Shown piece by piece: positions 35,888-43,703 of a stretch of 64,000 bases of DNA. The notes under the pieces were generated by a model, which ran no database searches, was not told the DNA's origin, and saw only the letters and a list, made by a program, of their open reading frames with translations. The translations under genes were made by a program, and so were the position numbers. The stretch comes from Lachnospiraceae bacterium (lineage in GTDB: Bacteria > Bacillota > Clostridia > Lachnospirales > Lachnospiraceae): NCBI GenBank assembly GCA_022766245.1, contig JALEPL010000007.1, forward strand, positions 53,335 to 117,334. The letters are read 5' to 3'. Within the stretch, counting starts at the first letter, position 1; each line of letters begins with the position of its first letter.

Positions 35888-37189
35888 GTGATAAAATCAA
35901 AACTACTGTTAGGCAAGTACGAGATTCGTCAAGTATTAGGACGAGGCAACGGCAGTGTTGTTTATCTTGCCCGACATACAAAGTTGAAGACTGATCGCGC
36001 AATAAAGTGTATATCCAAGACACGTTCTATGCCGACTTCAATTTTCTCAGAAGCGAATTTGACCGATTCCCTGAGACATCCGGGTATTCCCATTATTTAC
36101 GATATGGAAGAGGATGACCAGACCATCTATATCGTAGAGGAGTACATACAGGGTGAATCATTGGAACAGATTTTGCTTAAACAGGAATCCATTTCCCAAC
36201 AATATATGGTGCAGATTGCGTTGCAGGTATGTGATGTTTTGGTGTTTCTGCATAATCATGAACCAGAACCGATTCTTTATCAGGACTTGAAACCTGCGCA
36301 CATTATAGTATGTGGCAGTCAGGTGAAATTAATCGATTTTGGAATTGCATCTTATATTTCCAATCAGGGAACAAATTTCCAAAAATTCGGAACAAAAGGT
36401 TTTGCGGCTCCGGAACAATATACCAATGAGGCACTGCAAGTGCAGGCAGATATATATGCATTGGGAGCAGTGCTGGCGTATTTCCAAAAACGTAATATCC
36501 ATTCTTGTTCCAGATCATTCATGCATGTGGTTGCAAAATGTATGCGGCATAATCCTTCCCGGCGATACCGGAGTGTAGAGGAATTGCAATATGCATTGCA
36601 ACAAATACTAGATCATGGGGGAAATTCATTGGAGCATCTCTTTCATCGCATTTATGTGGTGGCAGCGAGCCCGGGCGCAGGGGCGACTCACATTGCAATC
36701 GCACTCAACTCGTATCTGAACCGCCAAAGGAATAACAGTCTGTATCTGGATGCTTCCGGAGAGGGAGTGTCGGATGGGGTTGCAAAGCACCACGCGGCGA
36801 AGATACTGCAGGATGGGAGCGTATCTTATCAGTACTTTCTGGGAAAAAGTATGGAGGAGACTGCTGCGGAGAAGCACCTTGGAACGTGGATTTGTGATTA
36901 CGGGACCAGGCTGGAGGAAGCCCTGTTGGAGGAAGGGGATCTGATGATGCTGGTGGTAGATCTGTCTGTCTGGCGGCAGGAAGCCGCAGTGAAAGCTTAT
37001 CAGCAGTTGAAGCAGATATCGAATCTGGTCATTCTTTGTAATCATGGGGATAGACAGCAGGTAAAATGGTTTGCCGCTTTGACTGGGCGGAAAGTCTATT
37101 TCGTTCCGTATGAGCCAGATCCGTTCCGGGAGAATAAGAAAACAGAGACATTATTCACGCAAATGTTGAAGAGGAAGGAGCGCATATAG
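35888..37189 (+). CDS. Ser/Thr protein kinase fused to a MinD-like domain
   Basis: Residues 1-255 of 433 are a Hanks-type kinase: GRGNGSVV (18-25), K40 in AIKC, EANL helix C, catalytic loop YQDLKPAHIIV, DFGIA, and APEQ. The loop is unusual: HRD is YQD and the metal-binding Asn after DLKPA is His. Residues about 256-433 form a P-loop-like ATPase, VAASPGAGATHIAIALN, lacking the Walker lysine. GTG starts the gene. The partner at 37192 is a paralogue of the C-terminal domain. No transmembrane or PASTA segment, so it is not PrkC. Confidence 0.82.
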   Translation: MIKSKLLLGKYEIRQVLGRGNGSVVYLARHTKLKTDRAIKCISKTRSMPTSIFSEANLTDSLRHPGIPIIYDMEEDDQTIYIVEEYIQGESLEQILLKQESISQQYMVQIALQVCDVLVFLHNHEPEPILYQDLKPAHIIVCGSQVKLIDFGIASYISNQGTNFQKFGTKGFAAPEQYTNEALQVQADIYALGAVLAYFQKRNIHSCSRSFMHVVAKCMRHNPSRRYRSVEELQYALQQILDHGGNSLEHLFHRIYVVAASPGAGATHIAIALNSYLNRQRNNSLYLDASGEGVSDGVAKHHAAKILQDGSVSYQYFLGKSMEETAAEKHLGTWICDYGTRLEEALLEEGDLMMLVVDLSVWRQEAAVKAYQQLKQISNLVILCNHGDRQQVKWFAALTGRKVYFVPYEPDPFRENKKTETLFTQMLKRKERI

Positions 37190-37191
37190 AC

Positions 37192-37752
37192 ATGGACCGA
37201 AAAGAAAGTATAGGTATTCTCGGCGTACAGCCCGGTGTGGGTGTGACACATCTGGGGGTGGCCATGATGGAGTACTCTCTGCGATACCGCAGAAGCAGAA
37301 CGGCTTACGTAGAACTTAGTGGAAATCACGAAATAGAACAGCTGCAGGATGTGGCAGGAAGAAGATTTCATCATGCGGGGAGAGCCATGTTTTTCCCAAA
37401 CCAGTCAGGCAATTCTCCGGGAGAGTGGATGCAGTCAGAATGCGATACCTATATTGTGGATGCAGGGAGTGACTTTTATCGCAGTAAAAATGAGTTCATG
37501 CGCTGTGACAGAAAGCTGATTCTTATGTCCTTAAGTCCATGGAAAAGACAAGAGGTAGAACAGTTTATGACCTACATATATAAGGGAGAAAAATGGTGTA
37601 ACTCAATAACATTATTAGCTCATTTGGGAAATAAAGAAGATAAAAAAGACTTTCAGAAAAGATACAAAATCCCCATTTATTGCTGCCCTTATATTGAGGA
37701 TCCGTTTCATCTTAAGGAAGCAGATACAAAATTTCTTAGTACCTTGTTTTGA
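37192..37752 (+). CDS. Small MinD/CpaE-like ATPase-fold protein
   Basis: The 186-residue protein starts two bases after the kinase gene. GILGVQPGVGVTHLGVAM near residue 10 corresponds to ASPGAGATHIAIA in the kinase fusion; both replace the Walker A GKT by G-x-T-H. Both proteins end with a P-Y-(x)-DPF segment followed by a short helix. The two are therefore likely paralogous halves of one complex. Loss of the lysine suggests altered or absent ATP hydrolysis. TadZ/CpaE proteins of Flp-type pili show similar degenerate P-loops, but no pilus genes are here. Confidence 0.7.
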   Translation: MDRKESIGILGVQPGVGVTHLGVAMMEYSLRYRRSRTAYVELSGNHEIEQLQDVAGRRFHHAGRAMFFPNQSGNSPGEWMQSECDTYIVDAGSDFYRSKNEFMRCDRKLILMSLSPWKRQEVEQFMTYIYKGEKWCNSITLLAHLGNKEDKKDFQKRYKIPIYCCPYIEDPFHLKEADTKFLSTLF

Positions 37753-37789
37753 CATATCACGAGAATTTTTAAGGAAACGGAATGTGAGA

Positions 37790-37816
37790 TAATATTAAAA
37801 AAGAAGAGGCCGATAT
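37790..37816 (+). promoter_or_regulatory. Possible sigma-28-type promoter
   Basis: TAAT (37790-37793), 15 bases, then a perfect GCCGATAT (37809-37816). It lies 229 bases before the GH18 gene, but hairpins follow immediately, so it may be fortuitous. Confidence 0.3.
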
Positions 37817-37885
37817 AGGCAGAACTCCTAATGCCTGCCTGTATCGAAGAACTGCGGGACAGCTACTGCCCCGCAGTTCTTATTT
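37811..37885 (+). terminator. Tandem hairpins after the kinase/MinD-like pair
   Basis: The first stem joins CGATA-AGGCAG to CTGCCTGTATCG. The second joins GAACTGCGGG to CCCGCAGTTC (about 37849-37880), followed by TTATTT. The second is the more likely terminator. Confidence 0.65.
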
Positions 37886-37923
37886 CTGTATACTGAAATG
37901 CAGATCTTAGTGGAACTTTCCGG

Positions 37924-37952
37924 TTGAAATTTGAATAAATATGACTTATTCT
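37924..37952 (+). promoter_or_regulatory. Sigma-A promoter of the GH18 gene
   Basis: TTGAAA (37924-37929), 17 bases, TATTCT (37947-37952). Confidence 0.6.
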
Positions 37953-38044
37953 AGTAGTGTTGCAAGATACAATGGAAAAGACTGTTTTGCTGAATTCACA
38001 TGTATGACAGAAAAGCAGGGCAGGTTAGAATACTGGAGGATAAG

Positions 38045-39829
38045 ATGGCAAGAAAGAAAAAGATGGGACCGGTGATTGCAGGCGTAATACTGCTGGTGGT
38101 TATCGGAATGATTGTGGTAGGTACAAAGCTGATTCAGCGGTATGTGCCTTCGGATGAGCGACAGGATCTGACAGAATACTACGGACTCACGGACAGTCAG
38201 GAGTCCATGGCATTGGTGTTAAATGATCAGGTGACGGATATCAAGGCGAGATATCTGGATGGTGTGGTATATGTAGATTACAATACGGTGCATGATTTGT
38301 TTAATACGAGATTTTATTGGGATGCGAATGAGAATCTTTTGCTGTACACATTGCCGGATGCACTGCTTACCATTCCATCTGGCGGAAATACCTATCAGCA
38401 GAATAAAGATACCATGACGGTGGATTACACGATTGTCCGAAATGATAAGGATACCATGTATATGGCACTGGATTTTGTGAAGCAGTTCTCGGATCTGACC
38501 TATACAGTATACGAAAATCCGAACCGCGTCGTGATTTATACGGAGTGGGGCGACGTGGAAACAATTGAGGTAAAACGTGATTCTCAGCTTCGGTTGAAGG
38601 GTGGAATCAAGAGCCCGATTCTGTGCGATGTGCAGAAGGGACAGGTTCTGGATGTGCTTGAGACAGGAGAAAAGTGGACAAAGGTATGTACCACGGATGG
38701 TTATGTAGGCTATGTAAAAAATAATTATCTGGGCGACCGGAATACCATTACCCGCAGCAACGAGTTTGAGGAACCGGTATTTACACATATCACCAAGGAC
38801 TTTACCATTGAGATGGCATGGCATCAGGTGACCACAAAGGATGCCAACAGCAATGTGGCGACTGTCCTGCAGAATACCAAGGGAATCAATGTGATTTCTC
38901 CCACCTGGTTTTATTTGAAAAACAGCAATGGAGATATCGGATCTCTTGCTACATCCGATTATGTGAATTATTGTCACCAGCAGGGAATCGAGGTCTGGGG
39001 ACTTGTAAGTAACCTTACGGAGAACACCACGGTAGAGGATACCACCTATGTCATGACCCACACCTCTGCCAGACAGAATCTGGTAAATCAGCTGATTTCC
39101 GAGGCGATTTCTTATAATCTGGACGGAATTAATCTGGATTTTGAATCGTTATCCAGTGAGGTGGGAGACGGATATATTCAGTTTATCCGCGAGCTTTCTT
39201 TAAAGTGTGCCAATAATGGAATTGTACTGTCAGTGGACAATTATGTGCCCTCAGAGTATACAGCTTTTTACAATCGGGCGGAACAGGCCAACTTCGCTGA
39301 CTATATTGTGATTATGGCATACGATGAGCACTATGGCGGAGGCGGTGAAGTTGGATCTGTCGCATCTATCGGATGGGTGACGGAGGCAGTTGAGAATACG
39401 TTGAAGGAAGTCCCTGCTGAGCAGACAATACTTGGCTGTCCGTTCTATACCAAGCTTTGGTCATTAACTCCGGTGGAGCCTGAAGAGGAAGAGACAGAAG
39501 AGGAGACACCGGACGATGAGGCTGCAGAAGAGGAGGTTGCAGAAGATTCGCCTGCTTATACGATTGGCTATGAGAATCTGGGAATGGATACCTCCAAGCG
39601 CCGTCTGGAACTGAATGGGGCAACCTATAGCTGGAGCAATGAATATGGACAGAACTATGGAGAGTTTGAGAAGGATGGTGTGACCTATCAGGTCTGGCTG
39701 GAGGATGCGGATTCCATTGCATTGAAGCTGGATGTGATGAAGAGCAATCAGCTGGCAGGATGTTCCTTCTGGAAGCTGGGATTTGAAACTCAGAGTATCT
39801 GGGATACCATTATTAAATATACGGACTAA
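38045..39829 (+). CDS. Membrane-anchored GH18 hydrolase with SH3b domain
   Basis: In this 594-residue protein, one N-terminal hydrophobic helix (about 9-29) anchors it outside the membrane. Next come a copper-amine-oxidase-N-like stalk domain (about 55-165), an SH3b domain (about 180-225, TKVCTTDGYVGYVKNNYL), and a GH18 barrel. The catalytic motif is LDGINLDFESL, ending in the acid Glu. Relatives (YaaH/SleL class) cleave peptidoglycan glucosaminidic bonds, often in spores. An acidic insertion of about 30 residues (EEEETEEETPDDE) interrupts the barrel. ATG 38045 follows GGAGGATAAG. An amidase gene follows. Confidence 0.85.
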   Translation: MARKKKMGPVIAGVILLVVIGMIVVGTKLIQRYVPSDERQDLTEYYGLTDSQESMALVLNDQVTDIKARYLDGVVYVDYNTVHDLFNTRFYWDANENLLLYTLPDALLTIPSGGNTYQQNKDTMTVDYTIVRNDKDTMYMALDFVKQFSDLTYTVYENPNRVVIYTEWGDVETIEVKRDSQLRLKGGIKSPILCDVQKGQVLDVLETGEKWTKVCTTDGYVGYVKNNYLGDRNTITRSNEFEEPVFTHITKDFTIEMAWHQVTTKDANSNVATVLQNTKGINVISPTWFYLKNSNGDIGSLATSDYVNYCHQQGIEVWGLVSNLTENTTVEDTTYVMTHTSARQNLVNQLISEAISYNLDGINLDFESLSSEVGDGYIQFIRELSLKCANNGIVLSVDNYVPSEYTAFYNRAEQANFADYIVIMAYDEHYGGGGEVGSVASIGWVTEAVENTLKEVPAEQTILGCPFYTKLWSLTPVEPEEEETEEETPDDEAAEEEVAEDSPAYTIGYENLGMDTSKRRLELNGATYSWSNEYGQNYGEFEKDGVTYQVWLEDADSIALKLDVMKSNQLAGCSFWKLGFETQSIWDTIIKYTD

Positions 39830-39835
39830 GGTATG

Positions 39836-39886
39836 AAAAGCCTGTTTTTCTCATATAAAATAATGAATGAGAAGAGCAGGTTTTTT
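39836..39886 (+). terminator. Terminator after GH18, abutting the amidase start
   Basis: AAAAGCCTG-TTTTTCTCAT (39836-39854) pairs, with G-U pairs, to ATGAGAAGAGCAGG and TTTTTT (39867-39886). The T run ends two bases before the GTG start of the next gene. Confidence 0.8.
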
Positions 39887-39888
39887 GT

Positions 39889-40596
39889 GTGAAAAAGAAG
39901 ATAGAGCTATATATGGCGATTGCTTTGCTGGCAGGAATTGCCCTGTTGGCTAGAAAAGGTGCAGTACTTGTCAGCAGTCAGAGCGTGGAAGAGAGTCAGT
40001 ATGTGGTGATTCTGGATGCGGGACATGGAGGGGATGATCCGGGAAAAATAGGAATACATGGGGAGAAAGAAAAGGATATCAATCTGGCTGTGGTCAAAAA
40101 GCTGCAGATTCTAATGGAGCAAAACGATGTGAAGGTGGTGCTGACCCGGGAGCGGGACGAGAGTCTGGCAGATGCGGGTGTCAGCAATCAGAAGGTGTGC
40201 GATATGAGAAAAAGGGTGGAACTGATTGAACAGATACAGCCGGATATGGTCATCAGCATTCACCAGAACAGTTATACCCAGGAGGCTATCTGTGGGGCGC
40301 AGTGCTTTTATTATGCTCAGTCAGTGGAGGGAAAAGAGATTGCAGAGATTCTGCAGGAAAATCTAAAGTTCTATCTGAATCCGGATAATCACAGGGAGGC
40401 AAAGGCCAACGATAGCTATTACCTGTTGAAAAGAACTGTTTCACCTACTGTCATTGTAGAGTGTGGATTCCTCAGTAATGACGCCGAGGCAACCCTGTTA
40501 TCCACTGAGGAATATCAGGATAAGGTTGCCTGGGCGGTGTCCATGGGCATCATGCAGAGCCTGCATACAGTATCTGATGATTATCCCACCAGATAA
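39889..40596 (+). CDS. N-acetylmuramoyl-L-alanine amidase (Amidase_3)
   Basis: The 235-residue protein has an N-terminal signal/anchor (KKKIELYMAIALLAGIALLA) followed by a zinc amidase: ILDAGHGGDDPG (first zinc His), E in GEKEKDIN (second ligand), SIHQNS (third), and VIVECGFLSN with the catalytic Glu. The length fits CwlD-type amidases, which trim muropeptides during spore-cortex formation; that assignment is probable only. The GTG start has no clear ribosome binding site and sits right after a terminator stem. It overlaps the convergent lipoprotein gene by 16 bases. Confidence 0.85.
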   Translation: MKKKIELYMAIALLAGIALLARKGAVLVSSQSVEESQYVVILDAGHGGDDPGKIGIHGEKEKDINLAVVKKLQILMEQNDVKVVLTRERDESLADAGVSNQKVCDMRKRVELIEQIQPDMVISIHQNSYTQEAICGAQCFYYAQSVEGKEIAEILQENLKFYLNPDNHREAKANDSYYLLKRTVSPTVIVECGFLSNDAEATLLSTEEYQDKVAWAVSMGIMQSLHTVSDDYPTR

Positions 40597-42173
40597 AGGG
40601 TATCGAATACTTCGTAAGTGTACTGACCGGATTCCAATGTGCTGAAATCGGTGAGATATAGATAATAGGTTTCGCCGGACTCGGTCAGGAAGGATACCCA
40701 GTGTTCGTTATCCGTTCCGGTAAATGTCACTGCACCATTTGACGGGGCAAGAGTGACTGTTTCTGACCGGCGGCTCATTTCGGTGTAGGCGGTGAAGTTT
40801 TCCAGAATATCATTCGATTGCATATCCAGGGGAATCATGGACAGATCCAGTTCGTACCAGTCCTGTTTCACCGGACGGATTTGATCCTTTCTGATTTCGT
40901 AGGCAGAAGTGACATTGATGGTGAGCATCAGACTAAGCGGCAGGTCACAGGTGAAGGTGCCACTACCATCCCAGCGAAAGCTGGAACTGCTGATTAAATC
41001 ACTAATGCTACCCATATATTCCAGTTCAAAATCCTTATACCGGAAGAAGTGCGTGATGGGATCGTCACTCATTCCATTGTCCTGAATGGCCAGCTCGATA
41101 TACGGATCTGAGGTATCCAGATCGATTAGATAATAGTCCAGACCGTAGGTGGCGCCATCTGTAAGCATACAGGTGTCGTTGTTTAACAGATGGGAATAAT
41201 TATCGCCGTTGACAGTCAGCGTGGCTCGGATGGAATAGCTTTCCTCATCGTATACAGCATCAAAGTAAATGGCATCTGCGTCTCCGTTGCTATCAATATC
41301 GGCCGTCAATGTGGTGCCCAAAGGCCCCACCATCTCAAAGGGACCATCGTATTCATAAGCTACAGCGAGACCGTTCAGTTGCTGATAGGGTATGGTAAAC
41401 TGCAAGTTTTCCCATTCAGATTCGGTCAACAGGCCTGCGGGAACGATGATACAAATGCCGGCAGAGGATACATACCAGTTTCCGTCCGTCAGTACCTCCT
41501 GCCGAATCAGATCTGCGCAGTCCGACGGAGCGTATTTCAGCTCATCTGCATAGCAGGGACGCTTTAACTGATTTAAAATATAGCTCAAGACACTTTCGCT
41601 GAAGGCATCCATATCTGAGGTGAGATCCGTCAGTGAGAGGACTTCTCCGGTGGTGCCGTCAAAGGAAATGCCCTGCAGATTATAGTCAGAACCGTTGTAT
41701 CCATAGTAATTGTTACTGGTGTATAAAAAAGAAATCAGACGATTATCACAGCGCATAAGTTCATAGTAACGATAAGAATCATAAGAGCTGAAATCATCAG
41801 AGTTCTCCCGGCAGAAAGAGGTGGCCTCCGGCAGCAGAGTATCGTGGCCGAAAGCTTTGAAGTCTTCCAGATCGTCCTCGAAGTAGCTATTGATATTGTC
41901 GGCGGCCTGTTCCTGACCGGGCAAAGTCAGAGACGGATAAATATAGGAAAGGGATAGCAGAAGCTGATTTGTATCCGTGGTATATTCATGGCTGTAGCTG
42001 AGGTAGCGAATATCCTTCCGGGGTTCAGAAGTGTCTGTTACATCTGTGGAAACGGTGGGCTGCTCTGTCTCATCTACAGTTTTCTCAGGGGAAGAACCGG
42101 TGGTGCAGCCGGTGAGAAGCATGGATATAACCAATAAGCCGCTGGTCAGACGTGAAAAACATCTATGTTTCAT
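40581..42173 (-). CDS. Lipoprotein with DUF3298/RsiV-like region
   Basis: The 530-residue secreted lipoprotein has the signal LLVISMLLTGC, with the lipobox cysteine near residue 23. A Ser/Thr/Glu-rich spacer follows. Residues about 55-270 resemble DUF4163/DUF3298 proteins (YIYPSLTLPGQEQAADNINSYF and ISFDGTTGEVLSLTDL). The C-terminal half is beta-rich with a VNGDNYSHLLNND segment, of unknown role. DUF3298 domains occur in RsiV-type anti-sigma factors, but there is no adjacent sigma gene, so it is more likely a surface protein. Confidence 0.75.
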   Translation of the reverse strand: MKHRCFSRLTSGLLVISMLLTGCTTGSSPEKTVDETEQPTVSTDVTDTSEPRKDIRYLSYSHEYTTDTNQLLLSLSYIYPSLTLPGQEQAADNINSYFEDDLEDFKAFGHDTLLPEATSFCRENSDDFSSYDSYRYYELMRCDNRLISFLYTSNNYYGYNGSDYNLQGISFDGTTGEVLSLTDLTSDMDAFSESVLSYILNQLKRPCYADELKYAPSDCADLIRQEVLTDGNWYVSSAGICIIVPAGLLTESEWENLQFTIPYQQLNGLAVAYEYDGPFEMVGPLGTTLTADIDSNGDADAIYFDAVYDEESYSIRATLTVNGDNYSHLLNNDTCMLTDGATYGLDYYLIDLDTSDPYIELAIQDNGMSDDPITHFFRYKDFELEYMGSISDLISSSSFRWDGSGTFTCDLPLSLMLTINVTSAYEIRKDQIRPVKQDWYELDLSMIPLDMQSNDILENFTAYTEMSRRSETVTLAPSNGAVTFTGTDNEHWVSFLTESGETYYLYLTDFSTLESGQYTYEVFDTLYLVG

Positions 42174-42198
42174 AAAAATCTCCTTGTTTCATAAGTTT

Positions 42199-42230
42199 AC
42201 GGTATCTGTCCAGTACTTCACAGATACCGT
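42199..42230 (-). repeat. Palindromic intergenic element, long form (copy C)
   Basis: ACGGTATCTGT (42199-42209) is an exact complement of ACAGATACCGT (42220-42230), around CCAGTACTTC. It is the most perfect copy and lies in the leader of the lipoprotein gene, about 26 bases before its start codon. Confidence 0.75.
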
Positions 42231-42256
42231 TTACGTTCCAATTTTAGCACAAAGAA

Positions 42257-42285
42257 TTGCAAATTAGAACATAAAAGTATATAAT
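42257..42285 (+). promoter_or_regulatory. Sigma-A promoter of the zinc-ribbon gene
   Basis: TTGCAA (42257-42262), 17 bases, TATAAT (42280-42285). Confidence 0.75.
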
Positions 42286-42325
42286 CATAAATAATTATTA
42301 AGAGACAAATTAAGGAGGAATTTCC

Positions 42326-42919
42326 ATGGATTTTTTTAACAAATTGGGTGCAACCTTATCGTCGGCAGGAAAAGATGTTTCTCAGAAGGCGAAGGATCTT
42401 TCCGGGACAGCAAAACTGAATTTAGATATTAAGGCGAAGGAAGATTTGATTCAGAAACAGTACACAGAGCTGGGCAGGATTTACTATGCGGCACATAAGG
42501 ATGACCCGGCGGCAGAGGGAATGAACTGCATCCGTACCATTTGCGAGGCAGAGCAGGAGATTGCCAGAATGAGGGATGAAATCCTGAAAATAAAAGGGGC
42601 GGTTGCTTGCCCGAACTGTGGTGCACAGTTGCCGGCAGGAACCGGATTCTGTGGTCAGTGCGGCACTAAAATTACTACAGCCACAGCTTCATCCCAGACC
42701 TATACATCAGCACCGGCACAGGAGACCCCAATCGCTTACCAGTCAGCACCGGCACAGGAAGCCCCAACCGCTTACCAGTCTGCACCTTCACCGATGACGT
42801 CTGCATCCCAGACCTATACATCGGCACCGGCACAGGCAGCGCCTGCTCAGGGTGAGGTGTCATCTGCATCGTTCCAGAGTGAACCGGCATCGGTGGCTCC
42901 GGAGATGACTGAGGAGTAA
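42326..42919 (+). CDS. Zinc-ribbon protein with repetitive C-terminal tail
   Basis: In this 197-residue protein, residues 1-90 are helical, including a coiled-coil-like segment that starts MDFFNKLGATLSSAGKDVSQ. A zinc ribbon follows with CPNCG and FCGQCG (about 93-112). The last 80 residues are a low-complexity tail of repeats such as YQSAPAQE and QTYTSAPAQ. Such proteins are common in Lachnospiraceae and have no known function. The next gene (DUF4190-like) follows by 25 bases and probably shares its transcript. Confidence 0.75.
   Translation: MDFFNKLGATLSSAGKDVSQKAKDLSGTAKLNLDIKAKEDLIQKQYTELGRIYYAAHKDDPAAEGMNCIRTICEAEQEIARMRDEILKIKGAVACPNCGAQLPAGTGFCGQCGTKITTATASSQTYTSAPAQETPIAYQSAPAQEAPTAYQSAPSPMTSASQTYTSAPAQAAPAQGEVSSASFQSEPASVAPEMTEE
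42695..42845 (+). repeat. In-frame coding repeats in the zinc-ribbon tail
   Basis: Two near-identical units coding YQSAPAQE[TA]P lie in tandem (about 42735-42785), and two copies of SQTYTSAPAQ flank them (42693 and 42808 regions). This tract can be expected to vary in length between strains. Confidence 0.7.
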
Positions 42920-42944
42920 GAGAAAAAGATAGAAAAGGTGGAGA

Positions 42945-43295
42945 ATGAAAATGGAAAATAATTTAAATTATCAATCGGAAGAGAAAAAGACTGGATTGGC
43001 CATTGCATCTATGGTCCTTGGTATCCTTTCTATGACAATATGCTGTATGGGTGGATGGATTCCGGGGTTGATCGGACTGATTATGGCCATTGTTTCGCTG
43101 GCAAAGGGACGTGGCGGAAAAGGAATGGCGATTGCCGGACTGATTACCTCTATTTTAGGAACCATAGTGGGAATATATTTCCTGGTCTGCATGGTTATCG
43201 GTGTGGGATCTGACGAATTCCAGGATGCGTTCTGGGATGCATTTCAGGAGTCCTATTATGAGCAGACCGGAGAATATTACGATTTTGATAACTAA
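42945..43295 (+). CDS. DUF4190-like small membrane protein
   Basis: The 116-residue protein has two hydrophobic hairpin segments: LAIASMVLGILSMTICCMGGWIPGLIGLIMAIVSL and MAIAGLITSILGTIVGIYFLVCMV. This AIASMVLGI/AIAGLI pair is the DUF4190 signature. The C-terminus is acidic and aromatic-rich (ESYYEQTGEYYDFDN), probably outside or at the membrane surface. The start is ATG 42945 or ATG 42951. Function unknown; probably in an operon with the zinc-ribbon gene. Confidence 0.75.
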   Translation: MKMENNLNYQSEEKKTGLAIASMVLGILSMTICCMGGWIPGLIGLIMAIVSLAKGRGGKGMAIAGLITSILGTIVGIYFLVCMVIGVGSDEFQDAFWDAFQESYYEQTGEYYDFDN

Positions 43296-43337
43296 TCCGT
43301 TGATTTTTTTCTGAAATGTGGTTATTATAATGAGTGG

Positions 43338-43627
43338 AAAACGCAAAGAAAAAGAGAGTACATGCATTGGAAAGTTACAGAGAAATTCCTCATACGGATG
43401 AGTGTGGCTGCGAGGGAATGCGGGAAGATGTGTGGAATATGGCTTTGGAGCGGCAGAACTGAATCAAGGATGTAATAGCATCGTAGAATAAGTTCTGACA
43501 GGGTCGCCTGTTATAGCGAGGGGTATTGATGAGATACCTGATGAGACTCATGTTGTGAGACATGGGTGAATGGAAGTGGTAACACGGGTGATTGACCTCG
43601 TCTTCTTTGGAAGACGGGGTTTTTTTG
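43338..43627 (+). promoter_or_regulatory. T-box riboswitch of metG
   Basis: A -10 box TATAAT (43326-43331) is followed by about 290 bases of structured leader. The T-box sequence GGAAGTGGTAACACGGG is at 43572-43588. An intrinsic terminator follows: CCTCGTCTTC (43596-43605) with GAAGACGGGG (43610-43619) and T7. GAATATGGC at about 43437-43445 offers an ATG specifier for methionine, which fits the downstream gene. Uncharged tRNA-Met should promote read-through. Confidence 0.85.
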
Positions 43628-43703
43628 CTGTGATGACTTTTGTGAAGATAGGATATGTCAAACAGCATTTCATGTTAAATATGAATAAAAAGGAGAAAGC
43701 AAA

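Noticed and set aside
38219..39061. Minus-strand frame of 280 codons opposite the GH18 gene
   Set aside because: It is an antisense shadow of a well-supported gene; no recognisable motifs.
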